A stretch of 46,042 bases of DNA from Thiobacillus denitrificans (GCA_020723405.1 DYIY01000025.1:1-46042); one strand, 5' to 3'. Numbered from the stretch's first letter, positions 34,141-43,587 are shown. Translations and numbers: made by a program. The notes: generated by a model not told the origin, from the letters alone.

Positions 34141-35526
34141 ATGAAATCCTGGCATCTCCCCAGCCTGCTCATCCGCCGCCCCGTGCTCATGGGCCTGCTG
34201 GGCTTCCTGCTGGCCCTGGGCATCCAGGTGTCCTTTCTCCACGTGGACCGGGAACGCCGGGCGGAGGCCGAGAAAAGCCTGGTCCAGGCCCAGGTTTCCA
34301 GCGTGCGGGCCCGGCTGGAATCGGAACTCAACACCACCCTCTCCCTGAGCCTGGGCGTGTCGTCCTTCATCCTTGGCAAGCCGGATTTCACCGAGCAGGA
34401 TTTCCGCCAGGTGGCGGCGGCCCTGGTGCGCATCCGCCCCGGCATCCGCAGCGTGGCCCTGGCCCCGGACAACGTGATCCGCCACGTCTATCCGATGGAG
34501 GGCAATGCGCGGGCCCTGGGCCTGCGCTATCTGGACACCCCGACGCAACGGGATGCCGTGCTGCGCCTCATGCGCGAGCAGCGCCCGGTCATCGCCGGCC
34601 CGGTGGAACTGGTCCAGGGAGGCATGGGCATCATCAACCGCATTCCCGTGCTGTTCACCCGGGCCGACGGCAGCACCCGCTACTGGGGACTGGCCTCGGT
34701 GGCCGTGGACCCCCAGCCCACCTACCAGCAGGCCGGGTTGCTGGACCGGGATGGACAAATCCTGGAATTCGCCCTGCGCGGCAGGGATGGGCTGGGGGCC
34801 CGGGGCGAAGTCTTCCTGGGGCAGGCCGCCCTGTTCGACGATCCCCGGTCGGTGCTCATGGACGTGGTCATCCCCGGCGGCTCCTGGCAATTGGCGGCCC
34901 GCACCGATCCGGCCATGCAGGCCAAGGCTGACGGCCCGCGTTCCACCCTCCTCCTTCTGCTGGCTCTCAGCGTGGCAGGATTGTTCGGTCTCATGGTCCA
35001 TTCCACCCTGGCCGCCCACCACCGCATGCACGGCATGGCGCTAAGGGACAGCCTCACCGGTCTGGCCAATCGCCATCAGTTCAACCTGCGGGGGGCCAAT
35101 CTGTTTGCCCTGGCCAAACGCAGCGGCCGGCATCTCACCCTGCTCAACATGGATCTGAACGATTTCAAACTGATCAACGATACCCGGGGCCACGCCGTCG
35201 GCGACCAGGTATTGATCCACGTGGCCGGGCAGTTGCGCCAGTGCTTCCGGGAGTCGGATCTGGTGGCCCGGGTGGGCGGGGATGAATTCCTGGCCCTGCT
35301 GCCCGACACCAGCACCGGCCCCAGCCTGGACGGGCTGTTGCACCGCCTGCGAGAGGCGGTCAACGCCTCCGTGCCGGGACTGGATCCCCCGGTCCGGGCC
35401 AGCATCTGCATCGGCGTCGCCACCTGTACCGATCAGACGGCCACCCTGGACGACCTGATGCGTCTGGCGGACGAAGCCATGTATCAGGCCAAGATCCGGG
35501 AAAAATATGGCATGGGCCAGGCCTGA
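34141..35526 (+). CDS. CHASE-type sensor diguanylate cyclase
   Basis: The 461-residue protein has a membrane anchor (about residues 14-33), a periplasmic CHASE-like sensory region with RPGIRSVALAPDNVIRHVYP and YWGLASVAVD, a second transmembrane segment (about 260-285), and a GGDEF domain (about 295-461). The catalytic RVGGDEF is intact and preceded by the RxxD product-inhibition site (RESD). It should make c-di-GMP when its periplasmic ligand is sensed. I chose the ATG at 34141. Spacing to the next gene is 4 bases. Confidence 0.92.
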   Translation: MKSWHLPSLLIRRPVLMGLLGFLLALGIQVSFLHVDRERRAEAEKSLVQAQVSSVRARLESELNTTLSLSLGVSSFILGKPDFTEQDFRQVAAALVRIRPGIRSVALAPDNVIRHVYPMEGNARALGLRYLDTPTQRDAVLRLMREQRPVIAGPVELVQGGMGIINRIPVLFTRADGSTRYWGLASVAVDPQPTYQQAGLLDRDGQILEFALRGRDGLGARGEVFLGQAALFDDPRSVLMDVVIPGGSWQLAARTDPAMQAKADGPRSTLLLLLALSVAGLFGLMVHSTLAAHHRMHGMALRDSLTGLANRHQFNLRGANLFALAKRSGRHLTLLNMDLNDFKLINDTRGHAVGDQVLIHVAGQLRQCFRESDLVARVGGDEFLALLPDTSTGPSLDGLLHRLREAVNASVPGLDPPVRASICIGVATCTDQTATLDDLMRLADEAMYQAKIREKYGMGQA

Positions 35527-35530
35527 GGCC

Positions 35531-35902
35531 ATGGCATCCGGCCCGGCCTTCCACACCTACCGGCTGTTCATCCGGGTCGAGACGCCCCTGCGCCTGCCGG
35601 TGGGCCGCCTGGGCACCTTCGATCTGCCTGCCGGTGACTACGTTTACACCGGCTCGGCGCGGCGCAACCTGGAAGCCCGCATCGCCCGCCACCTGCGCCG
35701 GGACAAGACCCTGCGCTGGCACATCGATTACCTGCTCACGGCGCCCGGGGTCAGGGTGACCCGGGTGGTCCGCTCGCGCACGGCGGAATGTCCCCTCAAC
35801 CAGTCCCAATCCGGCAGCCTGCCCATCCCCGGTTTCGGCGCTTCGGACTGCAAGCACGGTTGCGGCAGCCACCTCAAGTATCTGGGTTGGTCTCCGGCGT
35901 GA
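35531..35902 (+). CDS. DUF123 / GIY-YIG-like nuclease family protein
   Basis: The 123-residue protein matches the DUF123 family: FHTYRLFIRVETPLRLPVG, then GDYVYTGSARRNLEARIARHL with the GIY-YIG-like YVYTGS and Arg, RWHIDYLL, and the C-terminal FGASDCKHGCGSHLKYL with clustered Cys/His. The family is a GIY-YIG relative, sometimes fused to endonuclease III; activity is not established. I chose the ATG at 35531, four bases after the cyclase stop. Confidence 0.9.
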   Translation: MASGPAFHTYRLFIRVETPLRLPVGRLGTFDLPAGDYVYTGSARRNLEARIARHLRRDKTLRWHIDYLLTAPGVRVTRVVRSRTAECPLNQSQSGSLPIPGFGASDCKHGCGSHLKYLGWSPA

Positions 35903-35940
35903 CCCGGCGCCGGGATAATGCGTCCCCAAGGAACCCCACC

Positions 35941-37383
35941 ATGGACCATCTGGAACCCCGCCCGGTCTGGGCCCACTTCGCCACCCTTTGCACCATACCC
36001 CGGCCCTCGAAGCACGAGGCGGCCCTGCGCGGCCATCTGCTGGGCTGGGCGGCAAACCTGGGCCTGGCGTCCCGGGTGGACGGCGCCGGCAACCTGATCC
36101 TGGAAAAGCCCGCCAGCCCGGGCCGGGAACATCGGCCCGGGGTGATCCTCCAGGGCCACCTGGACATGGTCTGCCAGAAGAACGCCGGCACGGTCCACGA
36201 TTTTCATCGGGATCCCATCCGCCCGGTGCGGGACGGCGACTGGCTGCGGGCCCCGGACACCACCCTGGGGGCCGACAACGGCATCGGCGTCGCCCTGGCC
36301 CTGGCGGCCCTGGAGGACCCGGACCTGGTCCACCCCGCCCTGGAAGTGCTGCTCACCGTGGACGAGGAGGCCGGCATGGGCGGTGCCCGGGGCCTGGCCC
36401 CCGGCAGCCTGGCGGGCCGCTGGCTCATCAACCTGGACACGGAAGCCTGGGGCCACTTCTACCTGGGCTGCGCCGGGGGCATGGACGTGACCTTCTCCCG
36501 GGCCTGCCGGGTCGAGCCGGCCCCGGAGGGGTGGCAGGCCTGGGACATCTCCCTGGGCGGCCTGCTGGGCGGCCACTCGGGCATCGACATCCACCGGGGC
36601 CGGGGCCATGCCCTGGATCTGCTCCTGGATGCCCTGTCTGCCCTGGTCCGGGACCAGGGCGCCCGGATCGCCAGCCTGGCGGGGGGCACCGCCCGCAACG
36701 CCATCCCCCGGGAAGCCCGGGCCCGGGTGGCCCTGCCCGCCCGGGCCGACCCCTCCGCCACCCTGCGCGCCTTGCTGGCGGCCTGGCACCCGGCCCTGGC
36801 CGGGGTGGACGACGGCCTGGTCCTGGGCTGGCAACCGGCCGGCACGCCCGGCCCGGTCCTGAACGCCGGGGACCAGGACGACCTGCTGGCTTACCTGGGC
36901 CGGGCGCCCAGGGGCGTGACGGCCTGGAGCGAGGACTGCCCCGGCGTGGTGGAGACCAGCCTGAACCTGGGGGTGCTGACCCTGGACGCAAGTGGGTGCC
37001 GGGGGGTGTTCATGGTCCGCTCCCTGGTGGATGACGCCGCCTGGCACCTGGCCGGACGACTCATCGACCTGGCCGCCGAGTGCCACATCCAGGCCGCCAG
37101 GCAGGGTCCCTATCCGGGCTGGCGCCCTGATCCGGACGCGCCTCTGCTGGCCCTGGCCCGGCAGGTCTATGCCCGGGAGTTCGCCGCCGAACCCGGTCTG
37201 CAAGTGATCCATGCCGGTCTGGAATGCGGCCTCTTCGCCGCCAGCCACCCCCACCTGGAAATGCTGTCCTTCGGCCCGGACATCCACGGTGCCCATGCGC
37301 CCGGCGAAGCGGTGGACATCCCCTCGGTGGGCCGCTGCTGGACATTCCTCAAGGCCCTGTTGCAGGAACTTGCCCAGGATTGA
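35941..37383 (+). CDS. pepD: Aminoacyl-histidine dipeptidase (PepD-like, M20 family)
   Basis: The 480-residue cytoplasmic metallopeptidase matches PepD in length and motifs: ILQGHLDMVCQKN (first metal His and catalytic Asp), TTLGADNGIGVALALA (bridging Asp), LTVDEEAGMGGARGL (general base Glu and metal Glu), and HAGLECGLFAA with the later His. It cleaves Xaa-His and other dipeptides. No signal peptide. The product is typical; nothing odd is seen. A 38-base gap separates it from the DUF123 gene. Confidence 0.93.
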   Translation: MDHLEPRPVWAHFATLCTIPRPSKHEAALRGHLLGWAANLGLASRVDGAGNLILEKPASPGREHRPGVILQGHLDMVCQKNAGTVHDFHRDPIRPVRDGDWLRAPDTTLGADNGIGVALALAALEDPDLVHPALEVLLTVDEEAGMGGARGLAPGSLAGRWLINLDTEAWGHFYLGCAGGMDVTFSRACRVEPAPEGWQAWDISLGGLLGGHSGIDIHRGRGHALDLLLDALSALVRDQGARIASLAGGTARNAIPREARARVALPARADPSATLRALLAAWHPALAGVDDGLVLGWQPAGTPGPVLNAGDQDDLLAYLGRAPRGVTAWSEDCPGVVETSLNLGVLTLDASGCRGVFMVRSLVDDAAWHLAGRLIDLAAECHIQAARQGPYPGWRPDPDAPLLALARQVYAREFAAEPGLQVIHAGLECGLFAASHPHLEMLSFGPDIHGAHAPGEAVDIPSVGRCWTFLKALLQELAQD

Positions 37384-37425
37384 GCCCTCTCTCTCCCTTT
37401 CCATAAACCGCTCAAGGAGGTTTTC

Positions 37426-38268
37426 ATGCGCACCCCGATCCTGCTCCCCCTCGCCCTGCTGCTGCTGGCCGGTTGCGCCAGCCAGGAGCCCGTCTCCCAG
37501 GGGCCCGACCCCGTTCAACAGCGTCTCACCGGCACCGAGGGCCTGGCCCTGGAAGCCCGGGATGAGGCCCGTTCGGCACAAAACCGCCTGGCGGATCTGC
37601 AACGGCAGGTGGACGCCCTGACGCGCCAGGGCCTGGAAGCCCAGGCCGCCCGCCAGGCCCAGGACCTGGCCATGTCGGACCGGCTCGCCCGATTGGACCG
37701 CCAGACGGCGGGCCTGGCCGAGGCCAACGCAAGCGGTACCAGCCAGGCCGCCGCCGCCCAGCGGACGGCCGATGCCGCCGCCCTGGCGGCCGGCCAGTCG
37801 TCCACCCGCAGCGACGACCTGGCGGCCCGCCTGGCCGCCCTGGAAAAGCGCCTGGAAGAAGTGGCCAACATGGCCCTGGATGCCCTGGACGCCGTGGGTC
37901 TGGGCCAGAAGCGCATCCTGGGCAAGGTGATGCAGACCGTCACGCTCACCGACGACAAGACCCTGTTTCCCATCAATTCTCCGGTGCTGGGGGATGCCGA
38001 CATGGCCAAGCTGAACGAACTGGCGGCCAAGGTGAAGGCCCTGGGCACCCACTATCATTTGCAGATCCAGGGCCACACCGACGGCTTCGGTTCGGAGGAC
38101 TACAACTACGAACTGGGCCGGGCCCGGGCGGAGGTGGTGAAGAACTACCTGAACGAGAAGGGCGGCATTCCCCTGCTGCGCATGTCGGTGATCTCCTACG
38201 GGGCCAGCGAAGCTGCCAACTACACGGGTAAGTCCAACCGGCGCATCGTGGTGCACGTGCTCCAGTGA
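37426..38268 (+). CDS. OmpA-family outer-membrane lipoprotein
   Basis: The 280-residue protein has a lipoprotein signal with lipobox LLAGC (Cys17), an Ala/Gln/Arg-rich coiled coil (about 35-150), and a C-terminal OmpA peptidoglycan-binding domain (about 170-280) with LQIQGHTDGFGSEDYNYELGR in two pieces, containing the conserved Asp and Arg that bind diaminopimelate. It links the outer membrane to the wall. A strong AAGGAGG precedes the ATG. It converges with the V-ATPase subunit gene. Confidence 0.92.
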   Translation: MRTPILLPLALLLLAGCASQEPVSQGPDPVQQRLTGTEGLALEARDEARSAQNRLADLQRQVDALTRQGLEAQAARQAQDLAMSDRLARLDRQTAGLAEANASGTSQAAAAQRTADAAALAAGQSSTRSDDLAARLAALEKRLEEVANMALDALDAVGLGQKRILGKVMQTVTLTDDKTLFPINSPVLGDADMAKLNELAAKVKALGTHYHLQIQGHTDGFGSEDYNYELGRARAEVVKNYLNEKGGIPLLRMSVISYGASEAANYTGKSNRRIVVHVLQ

Positions 38269-38280
38269 CCGGGCTTCCGG

Positions 38281-40098
38281 CTACCCGGCCCCGGGGCCGG
38301 GGGCCGGCCGGAACAGGCGCCCCTCCCGCTCCAGGAAGCGGACGAAGAACTCGAACAGCACCAGGCGGGTGGTCTGCACGAAGACCAGCAGGCCTTCCAG
38401 GGTCAGGGCAAAGACGTTGCCGGCGATGACCACCGCCCACCAGGCCCATGCCGACCCCGTGCCATCGGCCAGGGTCAGCACCGCCAGGGACAGGGCGCCG
38501 TGGGCGAGGGCGAAGGCCCCCACCCGCAGGAAGGACAGGGTGTTCATGGCCAGCTCGAAGAGGCTCAGGGCCAGGCTGCCCAGGCTTTCCAGAACGGACG
38601 CCCAGCGTTCATCCCGCCAGGCCCGGTGGACGGCATGGGCCAGGTATTGCAACAGGGCCAGCCCGGCCAGGACCAGGGCCCAGGGGGCCAGCAGCCCGGC
38701 CAGCAGGCTCAGGTAAAGGACCAGGACCGCCCCCTCGCCGGGCAGCCAGCGGAACAGTTCGCCGCGCCAGTAGGCCTCCACCCCGGCGAAGACCAGTCCC
38801 AGCAGCATGAGCCCGGCGCCGAACGGCAGGGGGAGCAGCAGCACGGCTTCGGGCGCCTCCAGGGGGCGCAGCCAGAGGGGAGTCAGGAAATGATGGAAGC
38901 CGAACACCTCGCCGAACAGCAGGCCGAAACCGGCTGAAGCCAGGCCGCAGGTCAACAGGAAGCGCAGGCGCGGATGCCGCCCCCACAGGGCCAGGCCCAG
39001 CAGGGCCAGCACCAGGCCGTGGCCCAGGTCGGGGAACATGTAGCCGAACAACAGGGGGACGATGAAGGGCAGGAGGGGGGTGGGATCCACGGTCATGCTG
39101 TCCGGCGTCCCCCACATGACCAGGAAGGGCTGGAAGGGCCGGGCCCACCAGTTGTCCAGGGTGGCCACGGGCACCCGAGCCTGTTCCGGTGGATGGGGCG
39201 AACGCAGCACGGCGCGGATGCCGGCCTTTTCCAGTGCCTGGCGCAGGTAGCGGGGATCCGGCGCGGTGGTCCAGCCGGTGACGTGGCAGAAGGGCCCGGC
39301 GGTGAGGGTGCCTGCCGCGTGGCCCAGATACCAGTGCAGGGTGTCCACGTTGGCCCGGGCCCGGGCCATGTCCGGGTCCCGGCGCAAGGCGCGGCGCTCG
39401 TGTTCCAGGTCTGCCCGCTCCCGGCGCAGCAGGGCGGCGCGGCGCGCCAGGGTGCGCCATTGATTGGCCCGGTCTCCGCTCAGCCAGGCGGGAATTCCCA
39501 TCTGCTCGCAACCCCGCTCCACCACCCAGTGGCGGATGGCGTGGCGTTGGTCGGGCAGATCGGCCACGTAGAGGAAATCGTGGCCCTCGCCAGGGATCAC
39601 CCGATCCACGCCGGCTTTCAACTCCGCTTCCCCGGCCCCGCCCTTGGGACAGGCAAACAGGCATTTGCACAGGAAACGGGTCTTGTGGAACACCGCATCC
39701 AGATCCAGGTTGGCCCGGGCCATGGCGGCCAGGCATTCTTCCAGCAGGTCCAGTTGCCGCAGTTCGGCGCGCAGATGCTCCAGGTGGGCGTTGAGGAAAT
39801 CCATGCGGGCGCTCCACACCCGCAGCCGGTGCAGGGCCTGGTTGGCCAGGTGCACCGGATCTCCCAGGATGTCGCTGGCCTGGGTGCCGGTTCCCGGCAG
39901 CTCGTGGCCGTGCCGGGCCGCCAGGCTGCGGAACTGCTCCACGAAGAAGCGCAGCTTGTCTTCCGCCACCGGCTCCGCCAGACGCGGATCGGTTTCCAGT
40001 TGCACCACGCCTGTGGCGGCCAGCACCTCGGTGGCCCGCACGGTCTGCTCCCGGGGGACGTAGGTTTCAAACCAGCGGGCCTGGGTGGGTCGGAACAT
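38281..40098 (-). CDS. V-type ATPase subunit I (116-kDa subunit family), orphan
   Basis: The 605-residue protein has a soluble N-terminal half (about 1-330, coiled coil) and a membrane half with seven to eight hydrophobic segments. Family signatures are TPLLPFIVPLLFGYMFPDLGHG, LFGEVFGFHH, and the essential-Arg helix SFLRVGAFALAHGALS near residue 540. This subunit forms the proton channel stator next to the rotor ring. No A, B, C, D, E, F or K subunit genes lie in the window, so partners must be elsewhere. It follows slyX by 52 bases on the same strand. Confidence 0.88.
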   Translation of the reverse strand: MFRPTQARWFETYVPREQTVRATEVLAATGVVQLETDPRLAEPVAEDKLRFFVEQFRSLAARHGHELPGTGTQASDILGDPVHLANQALHRLRVWSARMDFLNAHLEHLRAELRQLDLLEECLAAMARANLDLDAVFHKTRFLCKCLFACPKGGAGEAELKAGVDRVIPGEGHDFLYVADLPDQRHAIRHWVVERGCEQMGIPAWLSGDRANQWRTLARRAALLRRERADLEHERRALRRDPDMARARANVDTLHWYLGHAAGTLTAGPFCHVTGWTTAPDPRYLRQALEKAGIRAVLRSPHPPEQARVPVATLDNWWARPFQPFLVMWGTPDSMTVDPTPLLPFIVPLLFGYMFPDLGHGLVLALLGLALWGRHPRLRFLLTCGLASAGFGLLFGEVFGFHHFLTPLWLRPLEAPEAVLLLPLPFGAGLMLLGLVFAGVEAYWRGELFRWLPGEGAVLVLYLSLLAGLLAPWALVLAGLALLQYLAHAVHRAWRDERWASVLESLGSLALSLFELAMNTLSFLRVGAFALAHGALSLAVLTLADGTGSAWAWWAVVIAGNVFALTLEGLLVFVQTTRLVLFEFFVRFLEREGRLFRPAPGPGAG

Positions 40099-40150
40099 GT
40101 TGGGGGTTCCCCTTCATTTCCAGCATAGCCCGCAGGCCCCGGCAGGTACC

Positions 40151-40354
40151 TCAGTAATGGGGCGGAACCTCCACCGCCGGATCCCCGGGCTCTTCCCCGG
40201 AACCCAGGCTGCGCACCTGCTGATAGAGGAGTCGTAACTGGCTCTCCAGCAGGTCCATGCGTTCCTGCTGGCGGTAGACGGTCCCGTTGAGCGCCTCCAG
40301 GAGGTCTTCGGCCAGGGCCAGCTTGGCTTCCAGTTCGGCGATTCGTTGTTCCAT
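40151..40354 (-). CDS. slyX: SlyX family protein
   Basis: The 67-residue protein is a short coiled coil: EQRIAELEAKLALAEDLLE, LNGTVYRQQERMDLLESQL, and the conserved C-terminal PPHY end, all typical of SlyX. Function is unknown. I chose the ATG at 40354 because SlyX proteins normally begin at this point; in-frame ATGs at 40411 and 40429 would add an unusual leader. It lies divergently from the TlpA-LapG gene. Confidence 0.9.
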   Translation of the reverse strand: MEQRIAELEAKLALAEDLLEALNGTVYRQQERMDLLESQLRLLYQQVRSLGSGEEPGDPAVEVPPHY

Positions 40355-40468
40355 GCTCTTCAGGTCGGGAGTCGTTAATCGGACAGACAGGTCCCGTTCA
40401 TTGTCTATCATGGTTGGGTGGTCCGACAAAACAACCCGCCAAGGATTTCCGGAGACACTGGCTGCATC

Positions 40469-41605
40469 ATGCAGGTGCCCCTACCCCTTCCCCGCCTCGC
40501 ACTGGCTTTCTGTCTGCTGCTCCTGGCCCTGGCGGCGGGGATGCGTCAAGGCACCGGCGAGCCCGTCAAAGCCGTCTCGTTTGCCTTCACCAGCCTGGAC
40601 GATCGGCCGGTACGCCTGGCCGATTACCAGGGCAAATGGGTACTGGTGAGTTTCTGGGCCCCCTGGTGCCCCCTGTGCAAGGTGCAGGTGCCCAGCCTGA
40701 ACACCCTGAACCAGCGGTCCGACACCCGGGTGATCGGCATCGCCCTGGATTACGGCGCCGATGAGGGATCCATCCGCCAGGCCATCCGCCTGGCCAACAT
40801 GCGCTTTGACGCCTTCGTGGCCGGCGGTTCCCGCCGTGATCCCAACAGCGCCCAGCGGCAGGTGGGGCCGGTGGATTTCTTCCCCACCTCCTATCTCTAC
40901 GATCCCCAGGGGGAAATCGTCATGTTCATCCCGGGACAGTTGCGCCTGCCCCGCATCCTGTCCTTCATGGACAACTGGTACGCCGAACACGGTCCGGCCC
41001 GGGCCCCCATGCTGGCGGCGCGTAGCGACGACCTGGCGGGCATGCTCAAGCGCCGCTACGGCGACCGGGGCGGCCAGGCCTTCGCCGACTGGAAGCGCAT
41101 GACCGAGGCCGCCCTGGCCCTGCCCATCCCGGATCGGCTGGCCCGGGTCAACGATTTCTTCAACCGGCGCATCCAGGCCGGCCAGGACAGCCAGATCTGG
41201 GGCCGGGAAGACCATTGGGCCACCCCGGGTGAACTGTTGGGCGTCGGCAAGGGCGACGGGGAGGACTTCGCCATCGGCAAATACTTCACCCTGGTGGCCC
41301 TCAACCTGCCCCCCGAGAAGATGCGTCTGGTCTACGTGAAACCCCGGGGCGAAAGCCGGCCCGGGGCCCAGGTGCACATGGTGCTGGCCTGGTACGAGTC
41401 GGCCGGCCAGGATCCCCTGATCCTGGACAACCGGGAGCCGGCCATCCTGCCCGCCAGCCGCCGGACAGACCTGCGGCCGGTATTCAGTTTCAACAGTCTG
41501 GGCGTCTGGGAAGAGACGGCCGCCGCCGCCTCGGCGGGGGAAAGCGGCCGCCTGGCGGTTTGGGAGGACACCCTGCGCCGGGCCAAGGCAGAAGGATTCG
41601 AATAG
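40469..41605 (+). CDS. TlpA-like thioredoxin domain fused to a LapG-like protease domain lacking the catalytic Cys
   Basis: The 378-residue protein has an N-terminal signal or anchor (about residues 8-24), a TlpA/thioredoxin fold with redox motif WCPLC (Cys67, Cys70) and the cis-Pro region, and a C-terminal BTLCP/LapG domain from about 220. That domain shows VNDFFNRRI, WATPGELLG, AQVHMVLAWY (His303) and ILDN (Asp320), and ends VFSFN. The catalytic Cys of the family GDCEDFAI motif is Gly264 here (codon GGG). So the protease is probably inactive or uses another chemistry. It is followed 10 bases later by lapD. Confidence 0.88.
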   Translation: MQVPLPLPRLALAFCLLLLALAAGMRQGTGEPVKAVSFAFTSLDDRPVRLADYQGKWVLVSFWAPWCPLCKVQVPSLNTLNQRSDTRVIGIALDYGADEGSIRQAIRLANMRFDAFVAGGSRRDPNSAQRQVGPVDFFPTSYLYDPQGEIVMFIPGQLRLPRILSFMDNWYAEHGPARAPMLAARSDDLAGMLKRRYGDRGGQAFADWKRMTEAALALPIPDRLARVNDFFNRRIQAGQDSQIWGREDHWATPGELLGVGKGDGEDFAIGKYFTLVALNLPPEKMRLVYVKPRGESRPGAQVHMVLAWYESAGQDPLILDNREPAILPASRRTDLRPVFSFNSLGVWEETAAAASAGESGRLAVWEDTLRRAKAEGFE

Positions 41606-41615
41606 GAGGCCGTCC

Positions 41616-43535
41616 ATGTCCATGCAACGACAACTCTGGTTCACCATCCTGGCCTGCATGCTCATCGCCCTGGCGGCCAGCCTGTCCGCCTCATTGCTCA
41701 ACGCCCGGGCCTATCTGGAAGCCCAGTTGGCCCAGAAGAACCAGGACAATGCCGCTGCCCTGGCCCTGGCCTTGAGCCAGGGGGACGGCGGCCGGGAACA
41801 GGCCGTGCTGGCGGCCACCGCCCTGTTCGACAGCGGCCACTACGAACTCATCCAGATCATCGACCCGGAAGGCAAGGTGGTGGTGGACAAGGTGGTGGTG
41901 TCCCCCGACCCCGGTGCACCGGCCTGGTTCGTGGCCCTGTTTCCCATTCGCTCCCTGCCCGGCCGGGCCGAGATCGCCCAGGGCTGGCAGCCTCTGGGCA
42001 GCCTGACCCTCATGAGCCGTAGCGAGTTCGCCTACCAGTCCCTGTGGGACACGGCCCTCACCATGAGTGGCGTGAGCCTGCTGGCGGCCGTGCTGGCCGG
42101 CCTGCTGGCCAGCCTGGTGCTGCGCCGCCTGGGCCGGCCCATGGCGGCGGTGATGGAACAGGCCCGGGCCATCAACGAGCATCGCTTCGTCACCATGCCC
42201 GAGCCCGACGTGCCCGAATTCAGGGCCCTGGCGGCCGCCATGAACGACACGGTGAGCCGCTTGCGGGAGGACTTCGAAGCGGATGCAGCCCGTTTCGAGA
42301 CCATGCGCCGGGAAGCCAATCACGACCCCCTCACCGGGCTGGCCAACCGGGACCATTTTCTGGCCAGTCTGGAGGCCTCCCTGCATGGCGAGAACGCCGG
42401 CAGCGGCAGTCTGGCGGTCATCCGGCTGCGCAAGCTGGGCAAGCTCAACCGGGCCCTGGGCCGGCAGGTGGCGGACCAGGTGCTGCGCCGGGTGGGAGCC
42501 ACCCTGGAAGCCCTGCTGGAAACCTGCCCGGAATTCCTGGCAGGCCGCCTCAACGGCGCCGATTTCGCACTGTTGCTGCCCGCCGGCTGCGCCGTGAAGG
42601 CCCTGCTGGACGAACTGCTGCTCGACCTGCACGGGGCCATGGACAATCTGGCCGGCGACTATTCCACCATCTACATCGGCCACGCCGACTATGGGCCCGG
42701 CGATGATCCGAAAACCCTGTTGGCCCGCATCGACGCCACCCTGGCCGCCATCGACCTGAGCGGCGGCAGTGGGGTACGGGCAGCAGCCGCGCCGGCGGCC
42801 GGAGAAGGGGTGGGCGGCGAAACCTGGCGCATGCGGATCCAGCAAGCCCTGGCCACACCGGACAGCCTGCGTCTGGCCCGTTTCCCCCTGCGTCTGGCGG
42901 CCGGCTCCGCCCTGCACCGGGAATGCCCGTTGCGCCTCAAGGATCCTGCCACGGGCGAATGGCTGGGGGCCGGCAGTTTCCTGCCCTTCGCGGAACGCCT
43001 GGGCCTGGTTCGGGATCTGGATCTGGCCGCCCTGGATCTGGCACTGGCCGACTTGGCCGAAGACGACAACCTGGCCGGCCTGTGGCTCAACCTGTCAGCC
43101 AAATCCCTGGCCGACCCGGAATACCGCCGCCGCCTGCTGGAACGGCTGGAAGCCCATCCGGACGTCCGGGGCCGCCTCCGGCTGGAAGTCCCGGAAGCCG
43201 GCGGCCTGGCCCGTCTGGATGCCCTGCGGGAACTTGCCCGGGACCTGAAACCCCTGGGCTGCGGCCTGGGCCTGGAGCACTACGGCCACCACTTCCACCA
43301 GATCGGACGGCTCTACGATCTGGGTCTGGACTTCCTCAAGGTGGATGCCAGTTTCATCCGGGGCCTGGATGGCCACCCGGGCAACCAGCATTTCCTGGCG
43401 GGCCTTCTCGAGATCGCCCACCGCATCGGCATGCAGGTCCATGCCGAAGGGGTGGAGCGGGACGAGGAATTGGCCAGCGTGCTGGCTCTGGGTTTCGACG
43501 GCGCCTCCGGACCGGCCATCCAGGCCATCCATTAA
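41616..43535 (+). CDS. lapD: LapD-type c-di-GMP receptor
   Basis: The 639-residue inner-membrane protein has TM1 (about 8-28), a periplasmic LapD/MoxY domain (about 28-145), TM2, a HAMP domain and degenerate GGDEF and EAL domains. The GGDEF site reads NGADF and the EAL site has lost its Glu (FPLRL), and DDFG reads LEHYG, so it is expected to bind c-di-GMP but not make or degrade it. In the known system LapD holds LapG away from its adhesin when c-di-GMP is high. AGGAGG overlaps the stop of the TlpA-LapG gene and serves the ATG at 41616. Confidence 0.92.
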   Translation: MSMQRQLWFTILACMLIALAASLSASLLNARAYLEAQLAQKNQDNAAALALALSQGDGGREQAVLAATALFDSGHYELIQIIDPEGKVVVDKVVVSPDPGAPAWFVALFPIRSLPGRAEIAQGWQPLGSLTLMSRSEFAYQSLWDTALTMSGVSLLAAVLAGLLASLVLRRLGRPMAAVMEQARAINEHRFVTMPEPDVPEFRALAAAMNDTVSRLREDFEADAARFETMRREANHDPLTGLANRDHFLASLEASLHGENAGSGSLAVIRLRKLGKLNRALGRQVADQVLRRVGATLEALLETCPEFLAGRLNGADFALLLPAGCAVKALLDELLLDLHGAMDNLAGDYSTIYIGHADYGPGDDPKTLLARIDATLAAIDLSGGSGVRAAAAPAAGEGVGGETWRMRIQQALATPDSLRLARFPLRLAAGSALHRECPLRLKDPATGEWLGAGSFLPFAERLGLVRDLDLAALDLALADLAEDDNLAGLWLNLSAKSLADPEYRRRLLERLEAHPDVRGRLRLEVPEAGGLARLDALRELARDLKPLGCGLGLEHYGHHFHQIGRLYDLGLDFLKVDASFIRGLDGHPGNQHFLAGLLEIAHRIGMQVHAEGVERDEELASVLALGFDGASGPAIQAIH

Positions 43536-43587
43536 GCATTCCAACGGGCTGCCTGCTCAAGTCTGGTAGCCGGTTGCCGATATAAGT

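Noticed and set aside
36428-36991. A minus-strand Pro/Gly/Arg-rich ORF inside the pepD-like gene
   Set aside because: It is antisense to a well-supported metallopeptidase and has only low-complexity composition.
43563-43580. TGG...TTGC pattern resembling a second sigma-54 promoter before the PhnD-like gene
   Set aside because: The distance between the elements is 11, not the required 12 bases, and the rest of the -24 box does not match.
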